Source: Gammaproteobacteria bacterium 45_16_T64 (GTDB lineage: Bacteria; Pseudomonadota; Gammaproteobacteria; Pseudomonadales; Ketobacteraceae). From it: DNA of 64,000 nt. Below the pieces are notes generated by a model, which ran no database searches, was not told the origin of the DNA, and was given only the letters and a program-made list of their open reading frames with translations. Shown here piece by piece: positions 1-12,211 of the stretch. The stretch's first letter is position 1. Each line of letters begins with the position of its first letter. A program made the translations under genes and the position numbers. Where the stretch lies: contig MABD01000040.1 of the NCBI GenBank assembly GCA_002162955.1, forward strand, positions 1-64,000. The letters run 5' to 3'.

Positions 1-26
1 TACTCAAACCAGATCCGCCGAGATGT

Positions 27-58
27 AAAAAAAGCGAACCCCAAATGGGGCTCGCTTT
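27..58 (-). terminator. Rho-independent terminator of the lipoprotein gene
   Basis: An inverted repeat (AAAGCGA-A-CCCC, loop AAAT, GGGG-C-TCGCTTT) has one internal mismatch. Read on the minus strand it is followed by seven T residues, so it terminates leftward transcription. It lies about 60 bases past the stop codon of the leftward lipoprotein gene. Confidence 0.75.
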
Positions 59-119
59 ATGATCTCTAACTGTGGGACAGCAGTGGCCTTACGGCGCTTT
101 TTTTATGTCTGCTAATTTC

Positions 120-1178
120 TTATCTTGCAGTAAGTACCGTTGTCGTAGTAACGCTGTCATCTCCGACCATTGTTGTTACCGCAATCGTTATGGCTCCTGC
201 GTCAGCATCATAACTCAATGCAGTCACTTCATCTTCTCCTGTCTCAGTCTCTTCAATTGAAACCCTATTAAGATCTTCTGCAGTACATTCGTTAGCGCAG
301 GTAAACAACGCATCCGTCTCATAAGTATTAAAGAAGATACCAGTCCTTGCGGTTGAGCAACTATCACCGCTTTCATCAACTCGTAATTCATGGGTTCCCA
401 TCGACGTAATACCCAGCACATTAAAGTTATATACTAAAGAGGCAGCCTCTCCGCTACAGGCTGTCGATGTAATCTCTGCATCCCACGTTGTATTAAGGAG
501 ATTCAATACGATATCACCAGTGGTATTTCGACGATCAGATAATAACGTTTCTCTAAAATGCATAAATGAATCTAGCGCATCCTTTAGGTCCCCACCATTG
601 GTAACAGTAGAAACGATATCATTTATCACGCTACTTGCCTCGAACAATGCTGCGGCACTATTCAACGGCATGGAGAACTGGGCTAAGTAGTCATCAGTAG
701 CGCGAGGAATTTCGATGCCGTTACTAGGATCAGAGTCAAAATCTAATGTTTGCAATACTCTAAGTATATTCTGTAATTTATCTGGGTGATCCGCAACTTC
801 AAGTAAATCCAGGGGAGTTACCTCGATCTTGCCATCAGACTCACCCAGTAAAGTAGCGCCCAAGAAAAAACTCACCGTCTCACCAGGAAGGTATTCGAAG
901 AAACCCAATGCATCAGTAAAACCAGACATCGTCTCAGTTTCGTACCACAACCCTGCGACCGCACTATCTAAAAACTGACCCCGTAAAACATCACTTGTCG
1001 ACTCACTATCATTAGTCGATACACTTTCTGACGTCTCTGATGTCGACGACACAGACCCTTGAGCACTATCGCCAGTAGAAGAACCACCGCCGCCCCCGCC
1101 ACAAGCAGCCAACGTTGATATTGAAAGTGCAATTACTGAAAGTTTAACGATAGAGGTGATTTCTGCGAGTGACTTCAT
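120..1178 (-). CDS. Putative secreted lipoprotein with Gly-rich N-terminus
   Basis: This is a 352-residue predicted lipoprotein of unknown function. The start at 1178 is preferred because AGGAG lies nine bases upstream; an ATG 13 codons further out (1217) has no comparable site. A signal peptide ends in the lipobox LAAC, then six glycines and a Ser/Thr/Glu-rich linker (about residues 27-62). Next comes a segment of the form GQFLDSAVAGLWYET...GFTDALGFFEYLPGE, which I recognise as a pattern recurring at the N-termini of marine gammaproteobacterial surface lipoproteins. The C-terminal third holds several cysteines that could form disulfides. Residue +2 is Gly, so the Lol system would be expected to send it to the outer membrane. 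It is monocistronic with its own terminator. Binding partner and role are unknown. Confidence 0.8.
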   Translation of the reverse strand: MKSLAEITSIVKLSVIALSISTLAACGGGGGGSSTGDSAQGSVSSTSETSESVSTNDSESTSDVLRGQFLDSAVAGLWYETETMSGFTDALGFFEYLPGETVSFFLGATLLGESDGKIEVTPLDLLEVADHPDKLQNILRVLQTLDFDSDPSNGIEIPRATDDYLAQFSMPLNSAAALFEASSVINDIVSTVTNGGDLKDALDSFMHFRETLLSDRRNTTGDIVLNLLNTTWDAEITSTACSGEAASLVYNFNVLGITSMGTHELRVDESGDSCSTARTGIFFNTYETDALFTCANECTAEDLNRVSIEETETGEDEVTALSYDADAGAITIAVTTMVGDDSVTTTTVLTAR

Positions 1179-1882
1179 TTTCCTGCTCCTACTTGGTTTT
1201 TGCAGCCCATTGAACATTTAAGCTTTTTGCGTCATTTATTTGTCTATGACGGTTTATTTTCGCTTTATGAAGCTGGGGTTGTTTAGATTCTGACGACCTT
1301 TACAAGCCCGGCTTTCCTGTTCAAATAAGCCTCTATTCTTTCGATCACCGCATTATCAGCGGCGATGTAAGTACTATAGATGCTCAGTAAATAAACACAC
1401 GTGCTAAAAAAGTGAACCAATTAACAGCGCAAAATTACATAAAAACACATTCCCTTAATCTATTGTTTTTAAATATAAATAATTGCGTCAAACAATATTT
1501 TCGATGGTAAATTGGTATTTATTGTCATTTTTATTCTTAGAAAATACATTTTTTGTATCTGTGAAATTACAAAACGTTACCTTTATTCTTTCAATAACGC
1601 CATACGCAACGCCAAATGCACAATTCAATAATAGACAGTGAAAACCCGCGTCATAATTTTGAACATCGCATCAGAAACAACAACACGAAAAAACGATAAG
1701 CGTCATTATTCAGACACCACTATCAACGAAAAACCGGCAACAGGAAAAGGCTCTGTTTCACCATATTCCAAGCCCAACAAGAACCGCAGCCCACACATAA
1801 CTTTTAGATATAAACACATGCTAACAATCAATTTATCTTCACCTAAAATTAACTTGTACCTATATAAAAGAAGGAAGAGCGC
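1179..1882. other. Long AT-rich divergent intergenic region
   Basis: About 700 bases separate the leftward lipoprotein gene from the rightward hybrid kinase. The stretch at about 1430-1620 is very AT-rich. It must hold both promoters, but I cannot pick convincing -35/-10 pairs. An open frame at 1638-1898 lacks a ribosome binding site, has no recognisable protein features and overlaps the kinase start, so I do not call it a gene. I see no RNA gene or clear repeat. Confidence 0.5.
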
Positions 1883-4279
1883 ATGGGCCTTGGCCTAAGA
1901 ATCATTATTTTCATCACTCTCCTACCCTTCGGGAACAACGCTGCCGCCAACATTGATATAGACAACTCCACACTCAAACGAAAAGTTGGCACATCGGCAT
2001 GGTACCTAGAGGATGTCAATTCAGACATTAGCATTGAGCAATTACTTAATGGCAAGCACGATAGTAATTTCAAAAAAAGTAATACCGAAACCCTAAACTT
2101 TGGTTTCAGTGGATCTAGCTACTGGATTCGTTTCAATATTACATTTGACTCAAATCTCAGCGAAGAGAAAGAGTGGCTGCTTGAAACAGCCTATCCGTTG
2201 CTTGACAACCTTTCCCTCTACATCCCGCAGAAAAACGGTAGCTATATCACTAGTCATTCAGGTGATAGCATTCCCTTTTCAGCCAGAGATATAGAATATC
2301 CGAACCCCGTCTTTCGCATGCCAAGCGCTCCGGGGGAAACCGTAACTCATTACCTTAGAGTCAAAAGCAGTAGTTCGTTACAAATCCCACTTACTATCTG
2401 GTCGTCTAGCGCATTCGCTGAGAATTCAGGGAAAAAGCTCCTCGTCCTCGGTGCTTTTTATGGAATAATGATGGTAATGATTCTATACAATTTTTTTATC
2501 TATCTTTCCATACGAAATAAGTCTTATCTTTACTACATTCTATACATATCCTCTTTCACTCTTTTCCTTGCATCATTTAATGGGTTATCTTTCCAATACC
2601 TCTGGCCTAACTCTCCAAGATGGGGGAACATCGCAGTCCCATTCTTCATTAGTCTATCCGGTTTTGGAGCTATCATTTTTACGCGTAAATTTTTAGATAC
2701 CGCGAAAATAACACCCCACCTGGATAAAGTATTAATCGGAATATTTTCTCTTTCTATCATTTCAATTATTAGTAGCTTTGCACTGAGCTACCAATACGCT
2801 ATCCGCATCGCTGTAGCGGTAGCCCTAAGCTTTGGAATAATGGTGCTGATTTCTGGTACCGCTTGCCTATTAAAAGGATTGCGCATCGCCCGATTCTTCC
2901 TGTTAGCATGGGTAACATTGTTGTTGGGTATTATTACCCATGCATTGTTAAGCTTAGGCCTACTGCCATCAAACCCTATCACCCTCTATGCGGACCAAGT
3001 AGGTTCCGTAATAGAAGTCATACTCTTATCGTTTGCGCTCGCAGACAGAATTAATAACCTTCGTATCGAGAAGGAACGCTTTCAACGACAAGCACTATCC
3101 GTTCTCGAAACAAGTAATCGCGCAAAAGATGAATTTTTATCGACAATAAGCCACGAATTAAGAACCCCGATGAATGGCATCATGAACGCAATGCAACTTA
3201 TTCGTCACACTGCGTTAAATGATGAGCAGAACGGACTGATACACATTGCCAATCAATCATCGGGGAATATGCTTACGCTCATTGACAACATTCTCGGTTT
3301 CACAGAAGCCCAAGCAGGCTCGCTTAAAATTAAAAAAGAACCATTCAACATTCGTAATTTAGTTGATCTACTCGCATCCCATTACTCCCAGGCTGCATCG
3401 GATAAAAGACTACTATTCTCGGCTGACATAAATAGAAACATCCCAGATTACCTGATCGGGGATGAAGACAAATTACAAAAGTTACTAGGCTATTTTCTCG
3501 ATAACAGTATTAAGTTTACAGAATCTGGTAGTGTTCAATTAGTATTATCACTTAATCCCGATTCAGATAACGAAGACTTCAAGTGGGTTCAATTTGAAAT
3601 CATTGACAGCGGTATTGGCATTGAAGAAAAGAACCAGCAGCAGATTTTTGAAGTCTTTCAGCAAGCCGACGGGTCATTCTCCCGTAATTATGGCGGCCTG
3701 GGTATAGGGTTATCCATCGCAAAACAAGTCAACGCACTCATGGGGGGTACAATCAACTTCCAATCGCAAGTGAATATAGGCACCCATGTAACACTATGCA
3801 TTCCCATGGAGGAAGGCGTGAATACGGCACGGCCTTTTGCCTTAGAAGAAGACCTTCCGCCAGGTGATACTCGGATCCTAATCGTGGAAGATAATAGTAC
3901 TAACCAAATCATCTTGAAAAAAATGGTAGAAAGATACGGCTATAAAGCGATGGTCGCTGAGAATGGGGCAATTGCACTAGAAGCCATTGCTTGCTTCACC
4001 CCTCATCTAATATTGATGGACTGCCAAATGCCCGTCATGGATGGCTTTACCGCCACCAAGAAAATCCGGTTGATGGAGAAACCCTTTTGCGACATCCCCA
4101 TCATTGCTGTCACTGCTAATGTAATGACAGGGGATCGTCAGCGCTGCTTAGAGTCCGGCATGGACGACTACATAAAAAAACCGACGAATAAGGATATCTT
4201 GCATTCAAAAATTCAACAATGGAGAGCCTCCCAAAAACAGGAGGCACCAAACACCGGTGATGATGACAAAGCAGCATAA
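1883..4279 (+). CDS. 7TMR-DISM hybrid sensor histidine kinase with receiver
   Basis: This is a 798-residue inner-membrane hybrid kinase. The start is supported by AAGGAAG a few bases upstream. Order: signal peptide (1-22), periplasmic 7TMR-DISM extracellular domain (about 30-175), seven membrane spans (about 185-388), short coiled coil (390-412), HisKA with SHELRTP (phospho-acceptor His424), HATPase with N box around Asn541, DSGIGI and GGLGIGL, and a C-terminal receiver with LIVEDN, LMDCQMPVMDG (Asp713) and a conserved Lys in YIKKP. All catalytic motifs look intact. DISM sensor domains are thought to bind carbohydrates or other small ligands, but the ligand here is unknown. No response regulator gene is adjacent, so output presumably passes through an unlinked Hpt protein or regulator. 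It ends at a bidirectional terminator. Confidence 0.93.
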   Translation: MGLGLRIIIFITLLPFGNNAAANIDIDNSTLKRKVGTSAWYLEDVNSDISIEQLLNGKHDSNFKKSNTETLNFGFSGSSYWIRFNITFDSNLSEEKEWLLETAYPLLDNLSLYIPQKNGSYITSHSGDSIPFSARDIEYPNPVFRMPSAPGETVTHYLRVKSSSSLQIPLTIWSSSAFAENSGKKLLVLGAFYGIMMVMILYNFFIYLSIRNKSYLYYILYISSFTLFLASFNGLSFQYLWPNSPRWGNIAVPFFISLSGFGAIIFTRKFLDTAKITPHLDKVLIGIFSLSIISIISSFALSYQYAIRIAVAVALSFGIMVLISGTACLLKGLRIARFFLLAWVTLLLGIITHALLSLGLLPSNPITLYADQVGSVIEVILLSFALADRINNLRIEKERFQRQALSVLETSNRAKDEFLSTISHELRTPMNGIMNAMQLIRHTALNDEQNGLIHIANQSSGNMLTLIDNILGFTEAQAGSLKIKKEPFNIRNLVDLLASHYSQAASDKRLLFSADINRNIPDYLIGDEDKLQKLLGYFLDNSIKFTESGSVQLVLSLNPDSDNEDFKWVQFEIIDSGIGIEEKNQQQIFEVFQQADGSFSRNYGGLGIGLSIAKQVNALMGGTINFQSQVNIGTHVTLCIPMEEGVNTARPFALEEDLPPGDTRILIVEDNSTNQIILKKMVERYGYKAMVAENGAIALEAIACFTPHLILMDCQMPVMDGFTATKKIRLMEKPFCDIPIIAVTANVMTGDRQRCLESGMDDYIKKPTNKDILHSKIQQWRASQKQEAPNTGDDDKAA

Positions 4280-4308
4280 AAAAAGCGCATACAAATGCGC
4301 CTTTTTTT
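4278..4308. terminator. Bidirectional terminator between hybrid kinase and fadH
   Basis: The stem GCGCAT/ATGCGC with loop ACAA is flanked by seven A on the left and seven T on the right, so it can act on both strands. It overlaps the stop codon of the kinase and lies 22 bases past the fadH stop. Confidence 0.85.
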
Positions 4309-4329
4309 ATACCGCTATCGCGTAGATAA

Positions 4330-6703
<2,374 letters not shown>

Positions 6704-8149
6704 ATGCGACACACAGCACGAAGAACCAAAATAGTTGCCACTCTCGGTCCTGCGACCGACACCCTACCCCAGCTAGAGGCGCTATTGCTCGCTGGGGTCA
6801 ATGTCGTGAGGCTGAATTTTTCCCACGGTTCACCTAGCGACCACCACCAAAGAGCCAATCAAGTTCGGGAACTGTGTGAAAAACATGACCTAAATGTCGC
6901 GATCCTTGCAGACTTACAGGGCCCCAAAATCCGTATTGGTCGGTTTCACAACAATGGCATCACGCTCAAATCAGGTGACTGCTTCACCCTAGATGCCAAT
7001 CTCGATTCCAACGAAGGCACTCAGCACGTGGTTGGGATTGATTACAAAACACTACCAGAGGACTGCCGCTCTGGAGATATTCTGTTATTGGATGATGGGC
7101 GAATTTCACTCAAAGTAGACAATATTTCAGGCAGTGAAATCACGTGTACTGTTATTATTGGTGGCGAACTCAAAAACAATAAAGGAATTAACCGCCAAGG
7201 TGGCGGACTGTCAGCCCCTGCCCTCACTCAAAAAGACATCAAAGACATCGCGATCGCCGCCGAATTAGACGTGGACTATGTCGCTGTCTCCTTTCCCAAA
7301 AGCCCCGAAGATATAATACAAGCGAGAGAATTACTCGAACAACAGCATTCTTCTGCCCGTATCGTCGCAAAGATTGAACGTGCTGAAGCTGCATTAGACC
7401 GCGATAATCTCGACTCCATCATAAGTGCTTCCGACGCCGTTATGGTCGCTCGCGGCGATCTAGGTGTAGAGATCGGGGATGCGGAGCTGGTCGGTGTACA
7501 AAAACACATGATCAAACGCGCGCGAGTAATGGATAAATTAGTCATCGTTGCCACACAAATGATGGAGTCAATGATTGAGAATCCGATTCCAACACGAGCT
7601 GAAGTTTTTGATGTCGCGAATGCAGTACTTGATGGCGCAGATGCCGTCATGCTTTCCGCCGAAACCGCTGCAGGGGAGCATCCTATTGCTGCGGTTGAAG
7701 CCATGCACAGAGTATGCGTCGGCGCAGAAAAGAGCCCAGATGTACAACGCTCCAACCATCGCTTAGACCGCAACTTTCAGCGCTCTGATGAATCCATTGC
7801 AATGGCAACCATGTATACCGCCAATAACTTTAGCGGCATCAAAGCTATCATCTGCCTAACTGAATCTGGCGACACACCATTGTTGATGTCGCGAATAAGC
7901 TCTGGGTTGCCTATCATCGCGCTCACCCGTCACCCTAAAACTAAATCGCGCATGGCCCTATGTCGTGGCATTACATCTTATATTTACGACCCCACCGACG
8001 TATCCTACGAGTTTGTAAATGAACAGGCGATTGCATTATTGAAAGAAAAAGATCACCTACAAACAGACGACCTCGTTATTTTGACTAAAGGCGCACGCTT
8101 AGGTGTTCATGGATCTACAAATGCCATGCTTATTCTGAAAGCGAATTAA
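6704..8149 (+). CDS. pykA: Pyruvate kinase
   Basis: This 481-residue cytoplasmic glycolytic enzyme converts phosphoenolpyruvate and ADP to pyruvate and ATP. It begins RRTKIVATLGPATD, typical of the family. It carries the active-site signature IVAKIERAEAALD with the catalytic Lys, the metal-binding ARGDLGVE segment and QMMESM...PTRAEVFDVANAV. The length and N-terminus match the PykA (AMP/sugar-phosphate activated) type more than the shorter PykF type; that subtype call is inference. The gene stands alone with about 170 bases before the next gene. I see no strong terminator after it, so read-through into the CheC-like gene is possible. Confidence 0.95.
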   Translation: MRHTARRTKIVATLGPATDTLPQLEALLLAGVNVVRLNFSHGSPSDHHQRANQVRELCEKHDLNVAILADLQGPKIRIGRFHNNGITLKSGDCFTLDANLDSNEGTQHVVGIDYKTLPEDCRSGDILLLDDGRISLKVDNISGSEITCTVIIGGELKNNKGINRQGGGLSAPALTQKDIKDIAIAAELDVDYVAVSFPKSPEDIIQARELLEQQHSSARIVAKIERAEAALDRDNLDSIISASDAVMVARGDLGVEIGDAELVGVQKHMIKRARVMDKLVIVATQMMESMIENPIPTRAEVFDVANAVLDGADAVMLSAETAAGEHPIAAVEAMHRVCVGAEKSPDVQRSNHRLDRNFQRSDESIAMATMYTANNFSGIKAIICLTESGDTPLLMSRISSGLPIIALTRHPKTKSRMALCRGITSYIYDPTDVSYEFVNEQAIALLKEKDHLQTDDLVILTKGARLGVHGSTNAMLILKAN

Positions 8150-8319
8150 CATAACGTAATATCAACCAACCTCGTAAACCAAATACACTAAGCCTATTCC
8201 TGCTGCTAGTATGTAAAGTAGCGGAATGGCTTCTGTAACGGTTTATCTGTGCACCTATTACAGCTCACAATAATTCTCAGGCCCATTTCAAAAAACACTT
8301 TTCTTTTTGGTGATATTTC

Positions 8320-8934
8320 ATGGGCATAGAAACGTTTACTCATATCGAAAAAGACGCTACGCGAGAGCTAATGAACATTGGCATGGCAAGAGCAACCCAT
8401 TCGTTGAGTCGCCTGACACGGACCCAGGTAGATGTTTCTATTCCCGAATTAGATTTGGAAAAGGATCCCCAGCATATGGGGTTTACCGAGGATGAGAAAT
8501 TATCCATTGTCTACCAAACTTTTGATGGCGGTATGCTTGGCGCAAGTCTATTGCTTTTCCCCCGTGGTGTTGCACGCAAGTTGGTCAACGTCATGCTGCA
8601 AACTAATTTGAACGACGATATTTTGGAGGAGACTGAAAAGGATGCTTTCTTAGAAATCGGTAATATCATCCTAAATGCCTGTATAGGGAGTTTGGGTAAC
8701 ATGCTGAAATGCAAACTGGCAAGCGGACTACCCAATTACTTTCAAGGTAATTTTGCAGAAGCCAAGCATGCTACCGGTATGAAAGGGAAATATGCCATGT
8801 ATTTGAATACGCGCTTTAAAATAGCCACGCTAGATATTGATAGTTATGTAACCATTGTTCTAGACGCGAATTCATTGGCGGAATTTCATAGTTTGCTAAA
8901 AGCTTACTTGGATATATACAATATTAGCGTTTAA
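8320..8934 (+). CDS. CheC-type phosphatase, two active-site motifs
   Basis: This 204-residue protein of the CheC/CheX/FliY family is predicted to dephosphorylate a CheY-like receiver. The family motif is D/S-x3-E-x2-N-x22-P. Copy 1 is Asp12, Glu16, Asn19, Pro42; copy 2 is Asp108, Glu112, Asn115, Pro138. Both match exactly. There is no signal peptide or membrane span, so it is cytoplasmic. The start ATG follows GGTGAT. Its 3' end overlaps the end of the convergent GGDEF-EAL gene by 11 bases. Two paralogues lie just beyond that gene on the other strand with a CheY-like receiver. No CheD or flagellar switch gene is present, so a classical chemotaxis role is doubtful. The receiver at 12857-13210 is the obvious candidate substrate. 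Confidence 0.85.
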   Translation: MGIETFTHIEKDATRELMNIGMARATHSLSRLTRTQVDVSIPELDLEKDPQHMGFTEDEKLSIVYQTFDGGMLGASLLLFPRGVARKLVNVMLQTNLNDDILEETEKDAFLEIGNIILNACIGSLGNMLKCKLASGLPNYFQGNFAEAKHATGMKGKYAMYLNTRFKIATLDIDSYVTIVLDANSLAEFHSLLKAYLDIYNISV

Positions 8935-11521
8935 CTTGTTTTAGCTTGGGGCTCTCTTCAGGCAAAATAATATTTTGCCTGCCCTCTGCAACCGCACTCC
9001 AAATATACGAATCACACGCCTTTACAATTTCATTTACTCCAGTTGGTTTACTTATATAATAGCCTTGGCCAAAGTCACATTGAAGAGATTTTAAGAATTG
9101 CCATTGATCAAATGTCTCGATACCTTCTGCAATCACTTCCATTTTTAGACTGTGAGCCATAGCAACAATTGCCGTAACCAAATCTTTATCACGTTGATTA
9201 TTCATCAAATCAAAGATAAACGATTGATCTATTTTCAACCTGTCCACCGGCAAGGTTCTTAAATAACTCAACGAAGAGTAGCCCGTCCCAAAATCATCAA
9301 TGGCTATCTTTACACCATAGCCTTTCAGGCTATTAAGGACTTTCACCGCTTCCCCAATATTCTGCATCAAGGCACTTTCAGTAATTTCCAGTTCCAGTTG
9401 TTCAGGATATATCCCCGCCGTTTGTACTGCTTTTTGGATAGTGTGAACCAATTTTTTATCCATCAATTGTTTGGCAGATAAATTGACGGCAAGCGTAAAG
9501 TCTTTGGGGTTACCCAAACGGTTAATCAATCTATTGGCGCCTTTACATGCATCGTATAACATAAGTTCGCCAAGGGACAAAATAAGGTTACTGGATTCAG
9601 CAACTGGAATAAAATCGCAAGGGGGGACCATGCCACGTACATCGTGATTCCAACGAGCCAAAGCCTCGGCGCCAATAATATTACCGGAATCAATATCGAG
9701 CTGAGGCTGGTACTTAACAAAAAACTCTTTGTTTAACACTGCACCACGAATGTCATTTTCTAACGATAGGCGATCAGATGCCTTTTTATTCATACTCGCG
9801 CTGAAGAAGTTAAAACTATTCTTATTCACTTCTTTCACAGAATACATGGCCATATCGGCATTTTTTACCAGTTCGGCGGGTTCACGACCATCATCCGGTG
9901 CAATGGTAATACCGATACTAACCGTCATTGTAATCGACTGCTGGCCCAACGAAATAGACTTAGTCACTGCGTCAATCACTTTCTGTGCAACAATTGCCGC
10001 ATCTGAACTTCTTTCTATATCGTTTAAGATGATACTGAATTCATCTCCACCTAAACGAGCAACAGTATCCTCCTCCCTCACCGTCTCTGACAATCTATCA
10101 GCGATCGTTGTTAACAATTGATCCCCCGCATCATGGCCCAGCGAATCATTAACTCTCTTAAATTCATCAAGATCCAAACTCAATAGCGCCATGCGTTTTT
10201 TTCCACGCTTTAGCGCTGCAATACTTCTCGCTAACCGATCTTTAAATAACCGCCTGTTAGCCAGTGACGTCAATGGATCATAAAATGCAAGATGCTCAAT
10301 TTTGGCTTGAGTTTTACGTTGTTCAGATATATCAGTAATCGACCCTACATAACCTAAGACCCGTCCGTTCTCATCGAGTTCTTCCATAAGCTGACATAGC
10401 ACCCATTTCAACTTATCTTCACACACAAAGCTGTACTCAAGAACAAACTGCTCATTATTAGCCGTTTCTACTTTCCATTGACTCTCCACTCCTTCGCGAT
10501 CTTCATCCGCTACATGATCAAACCAAAGATCCTCATTAATGGTGTTTCTAGGCTGCCCAGTAACGATATTCCATGTTTGATTCGTATAATTTAGCACGCC
10601 ATTTTCGTCTGTTTGGAAGATACCCACGGGCGCAATTTTCGCGAGATTCCTAAATCTTGCCTCACTTTCTTTTAAGATTTTATCGCGACTTGCCTGGTCA
10701 GAAGTATCCCGCACAATGGCAACAATCAATGGCTGATCACTCACCGATGTTCGACTAAACTTAATTTGTATTGGCAGTTCAACACCATCTTTCCGATAGG
10801 CATAAGTCGCGATTGCATGGTGAGAAGTCACCCCGTTACTTATCGCATTATCTAATAGGGAACGTAATTTTTCCGAACTATGAGGCGATGAGGATTCAGG
10901 TGGCTGCAGCAAGTCTTCAAAATGCAATTCATTTAACTCTTCCTGACTATAACCAAACAACTTCACCCCTGTCAGATTGCACATCTGGATCTTATTGCCG
11001 CGTTCAAATGTAATAATCGCATCTGCAGTATTATTGATTATTCTCGACAGGTGGTCTTTCTCTTCTTCAAATTGCTTCGCCAACTTTTCATGATCAGCGG
11101 CCATTTGCTTCAGCAAAGTTTCCTTACTGACAATTGGCGTAACATCTTGCACATATATTTCGCAAAGTATAGAACCTTCATTATCAGTACTTGGTTTAAT
11201 AACCGTCGCTTGCTGCAACCGATAGAGTTCATCGCCAATACACTTGTTTTGATATAATGGCAAAGGTGAAGGATTAAAGGAATTTGATAGTCGCGTAGGT
11301 AATCTAAGATCAATAGCATCACGACACGCATCAACAAATCGACTATTCGATATTTGAGGAAACACTCGCTCTATTGGTATATTGAGCACTTGATCTGGTT
11401 GCTTCCCCGACACTTCAAACATCCATCGATTAAAATATAACACCCGCAACTGATCATCTAAGGTTATTACGCCATAATCCAGGTCATCAACAACTTGTTG
11501 AAAATCTATTTTACCTAACAT
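8924..11521 (-). CDS. PAS-PAS-PAS-GGDEF-EAL cyclic-di-GMP turnover protein
   Basis: This is an 865-residue cytoplasmic protein. Three PAS-like domains lie at about 5-130, 155-280 and 285-405, with a coiled coil (about 133-157) between the first two. The GGDEF domain (about 410-575) has an intact GGDEF at 491-495 and an inhibitory-site RxxD (REED, 482-485) five residues before it. The EAL domain (about 590-845) keeps EAL at 619-621, NLSAKQL, LEITES, DDFGTGYSSL, LKIDQSF, AEGIET and GQGYYISKP. Both catalytic halves look active, so the protein could make or break cyclic-di-GMP according to PAS input. It is the last gene of a probable four-gene operon, receiver - CheC - CheC - this gene, 60 bases after the preceding stop. 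No membrane segment is seen, so the PAS domains probably sense an internal signal or a partner. Confidence 0.93.
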   Translation of the reverse strand: MLGKIDFQQVVDDLDYGVITLDDQLRVLYFNRWMFEVSGKQPDQVLNIPIERVFPQISNSRFVDACRDAIDLRLPTRLSNSFNPSPLPLYQNKCIGDELYRLQQATVIKPSTDNEGSILCEIYVQDVTPIVSKETLLKQMAADHEKLAKQFEEEKDHLSRIINNTADAIITFERGNKIQMCNLTGVKLFGYSQEELNELHFEDLLQPPESSSPHSSEKLRSLLDNAISNGVTSHHAIATYAYRKDGVELPIQIKFSRTSVSDQPLIVAIVRDTSDQASRDKILKESEARFRNLAKIAPVGIFQTDENGVLNYTNQTWNIVTGQPRNTINEDLWFDHVADEDREGVESQWKVETANNEQFVLEYSFVCEDKLKWVLCQLMEELDENGRVLGYVGSITDISEQRKTQAKIEHLAFYDPLTSLANRRLFKDRLARSIAALKRGKKRMALLSLDLDEFKRVNDSLGHDAGDQLLTTIADRLSETVREEDTVARLGGDEFSIILNDIERSSDAAIVAQKVIDAVTKSISLGQQSITMTVSIGITIAPDDGREPAELVKNADMAMYSVKEVNKNSFNFFSASMNKKASDRLSLENDIRGAVLNKEFFVKYQPQLDIDSGNIIGAEALARWNHDVRGMVPPCDFIPVAESSNLILSLGELMLYDACKGANRLINRLGNPKDFTLAVNLSAKQLMDKKLVHTIQKAVQTAGIYPEQLELEITESALMQNIGEAVKVLNSLKGYGVKIAIDDFGTGYSSLSYLRTLPVDRLKIDQSFIFDLMNNQRDKDLVTAIVAMAHSLKMEVIAEGIETFDQWQFLKSLQCDFGQGYYISKPTGVNEIVKACDSYIWSAVAEGRQNIILPEESPKLKQVKR

Positions 11522-11581
11522 AAGAAACCGCTCTACTCTTTATCTGAGACGAAGCCTTAATAGAAAAATTCGGGCATTCAA

Positions 11582-12211
11582 CTACGAAACCTTGATGCCT
11601 GCACTAACCATAAATTCCTGAATATATTTTTTAATCTTCGATATAGATTCTGTTCCTACATAGATAACAATAAACCCCTCCACATCAACCCCCTCGAGCG
11701 TTAAACAGGCATCCACTGCCAACGCCTTTTCATCATCTGACGCTCCCACCCCCACCGCAAGCGAATTCGTTTTCATATGATGGATCGTTGGGGTACTCAG
11801 ATCCACATCAATATTTAACATATTGGCAACGGTCCCAAAACAAGCATGCAACAAGATATTACCGATTTCCGCTAACATCTCTTGCCTTACTTCCGGAAGC
11901 ATGGCCTCGGGAATGTTTCTCGGCAAACATAAATTAGCCAAATTATCGGCATGTTTTTTCGTCAACACCAATTCTGCATGACCATCGATTGAATCTGACA
12001 TAGGTAAACGGATACACACAATATCCGTTGTCTGTGAAAACGTAAGTGCAGAGTATAAAGTAGAGGCCAATACTTCTTTCACTTGAGGGATAGCAAGCTC
12101 AGCAGAGTGAGATGTTAAGTCACTGAGCGCCTTAGCTGATTTGTGAGCGCCAATATTGAATGCCTCACAGAGCATGTCCAGTTCCATTGCGTCCATCATC
12201 GTATCATTCAT
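11582..12211 (-). CDS. CheC-type phosphatase, middle paralogue
   Basis: This is a 209-residue CheC/CheX family protein. Motif copy 1 is Asp12, Glu16, Asn19, Pro42 with exact family spacing. Copy 2 is Glu111, Glu115, Asn118, Pro141, with Glu in place of the usual first Asp/Ser. Its ATG overlaps the TGA of the preceding CheC gene (ATGA), which suggests translational coupling and matched amounts of the two proteins. It probably acts on the CheY-like receiver encoded two genes upstream. It differs from its neighbour enough to be an old duplication, not a recent one. Confidence 0.83.
   Translation of the reverse strand: MNDTMMDAMELDMLCEAFNIGAHKSAKALSDLTSHSAELAIPQVKEVLASTLYSALTFSQTTDIVCIRLPMSDSIDGHAELVLTKKHADNLANLCLPRNIPEAMLPEVRQEMLAEIGNILLHACFGTVANMLNIDVDLSTPTIHHMKTNSLAVGVGASDDEKALAVDACLTLEGVDVEGFIVIYVGTESISKIKKYIQEFMVSAGIKVS

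Noticed and set aside
1638-1898. Open frame of 86 codons upstream of the hybrid kinase
   Set aside because: It has no ribosome binding site or family features and overlaps the well-supported kinase start.
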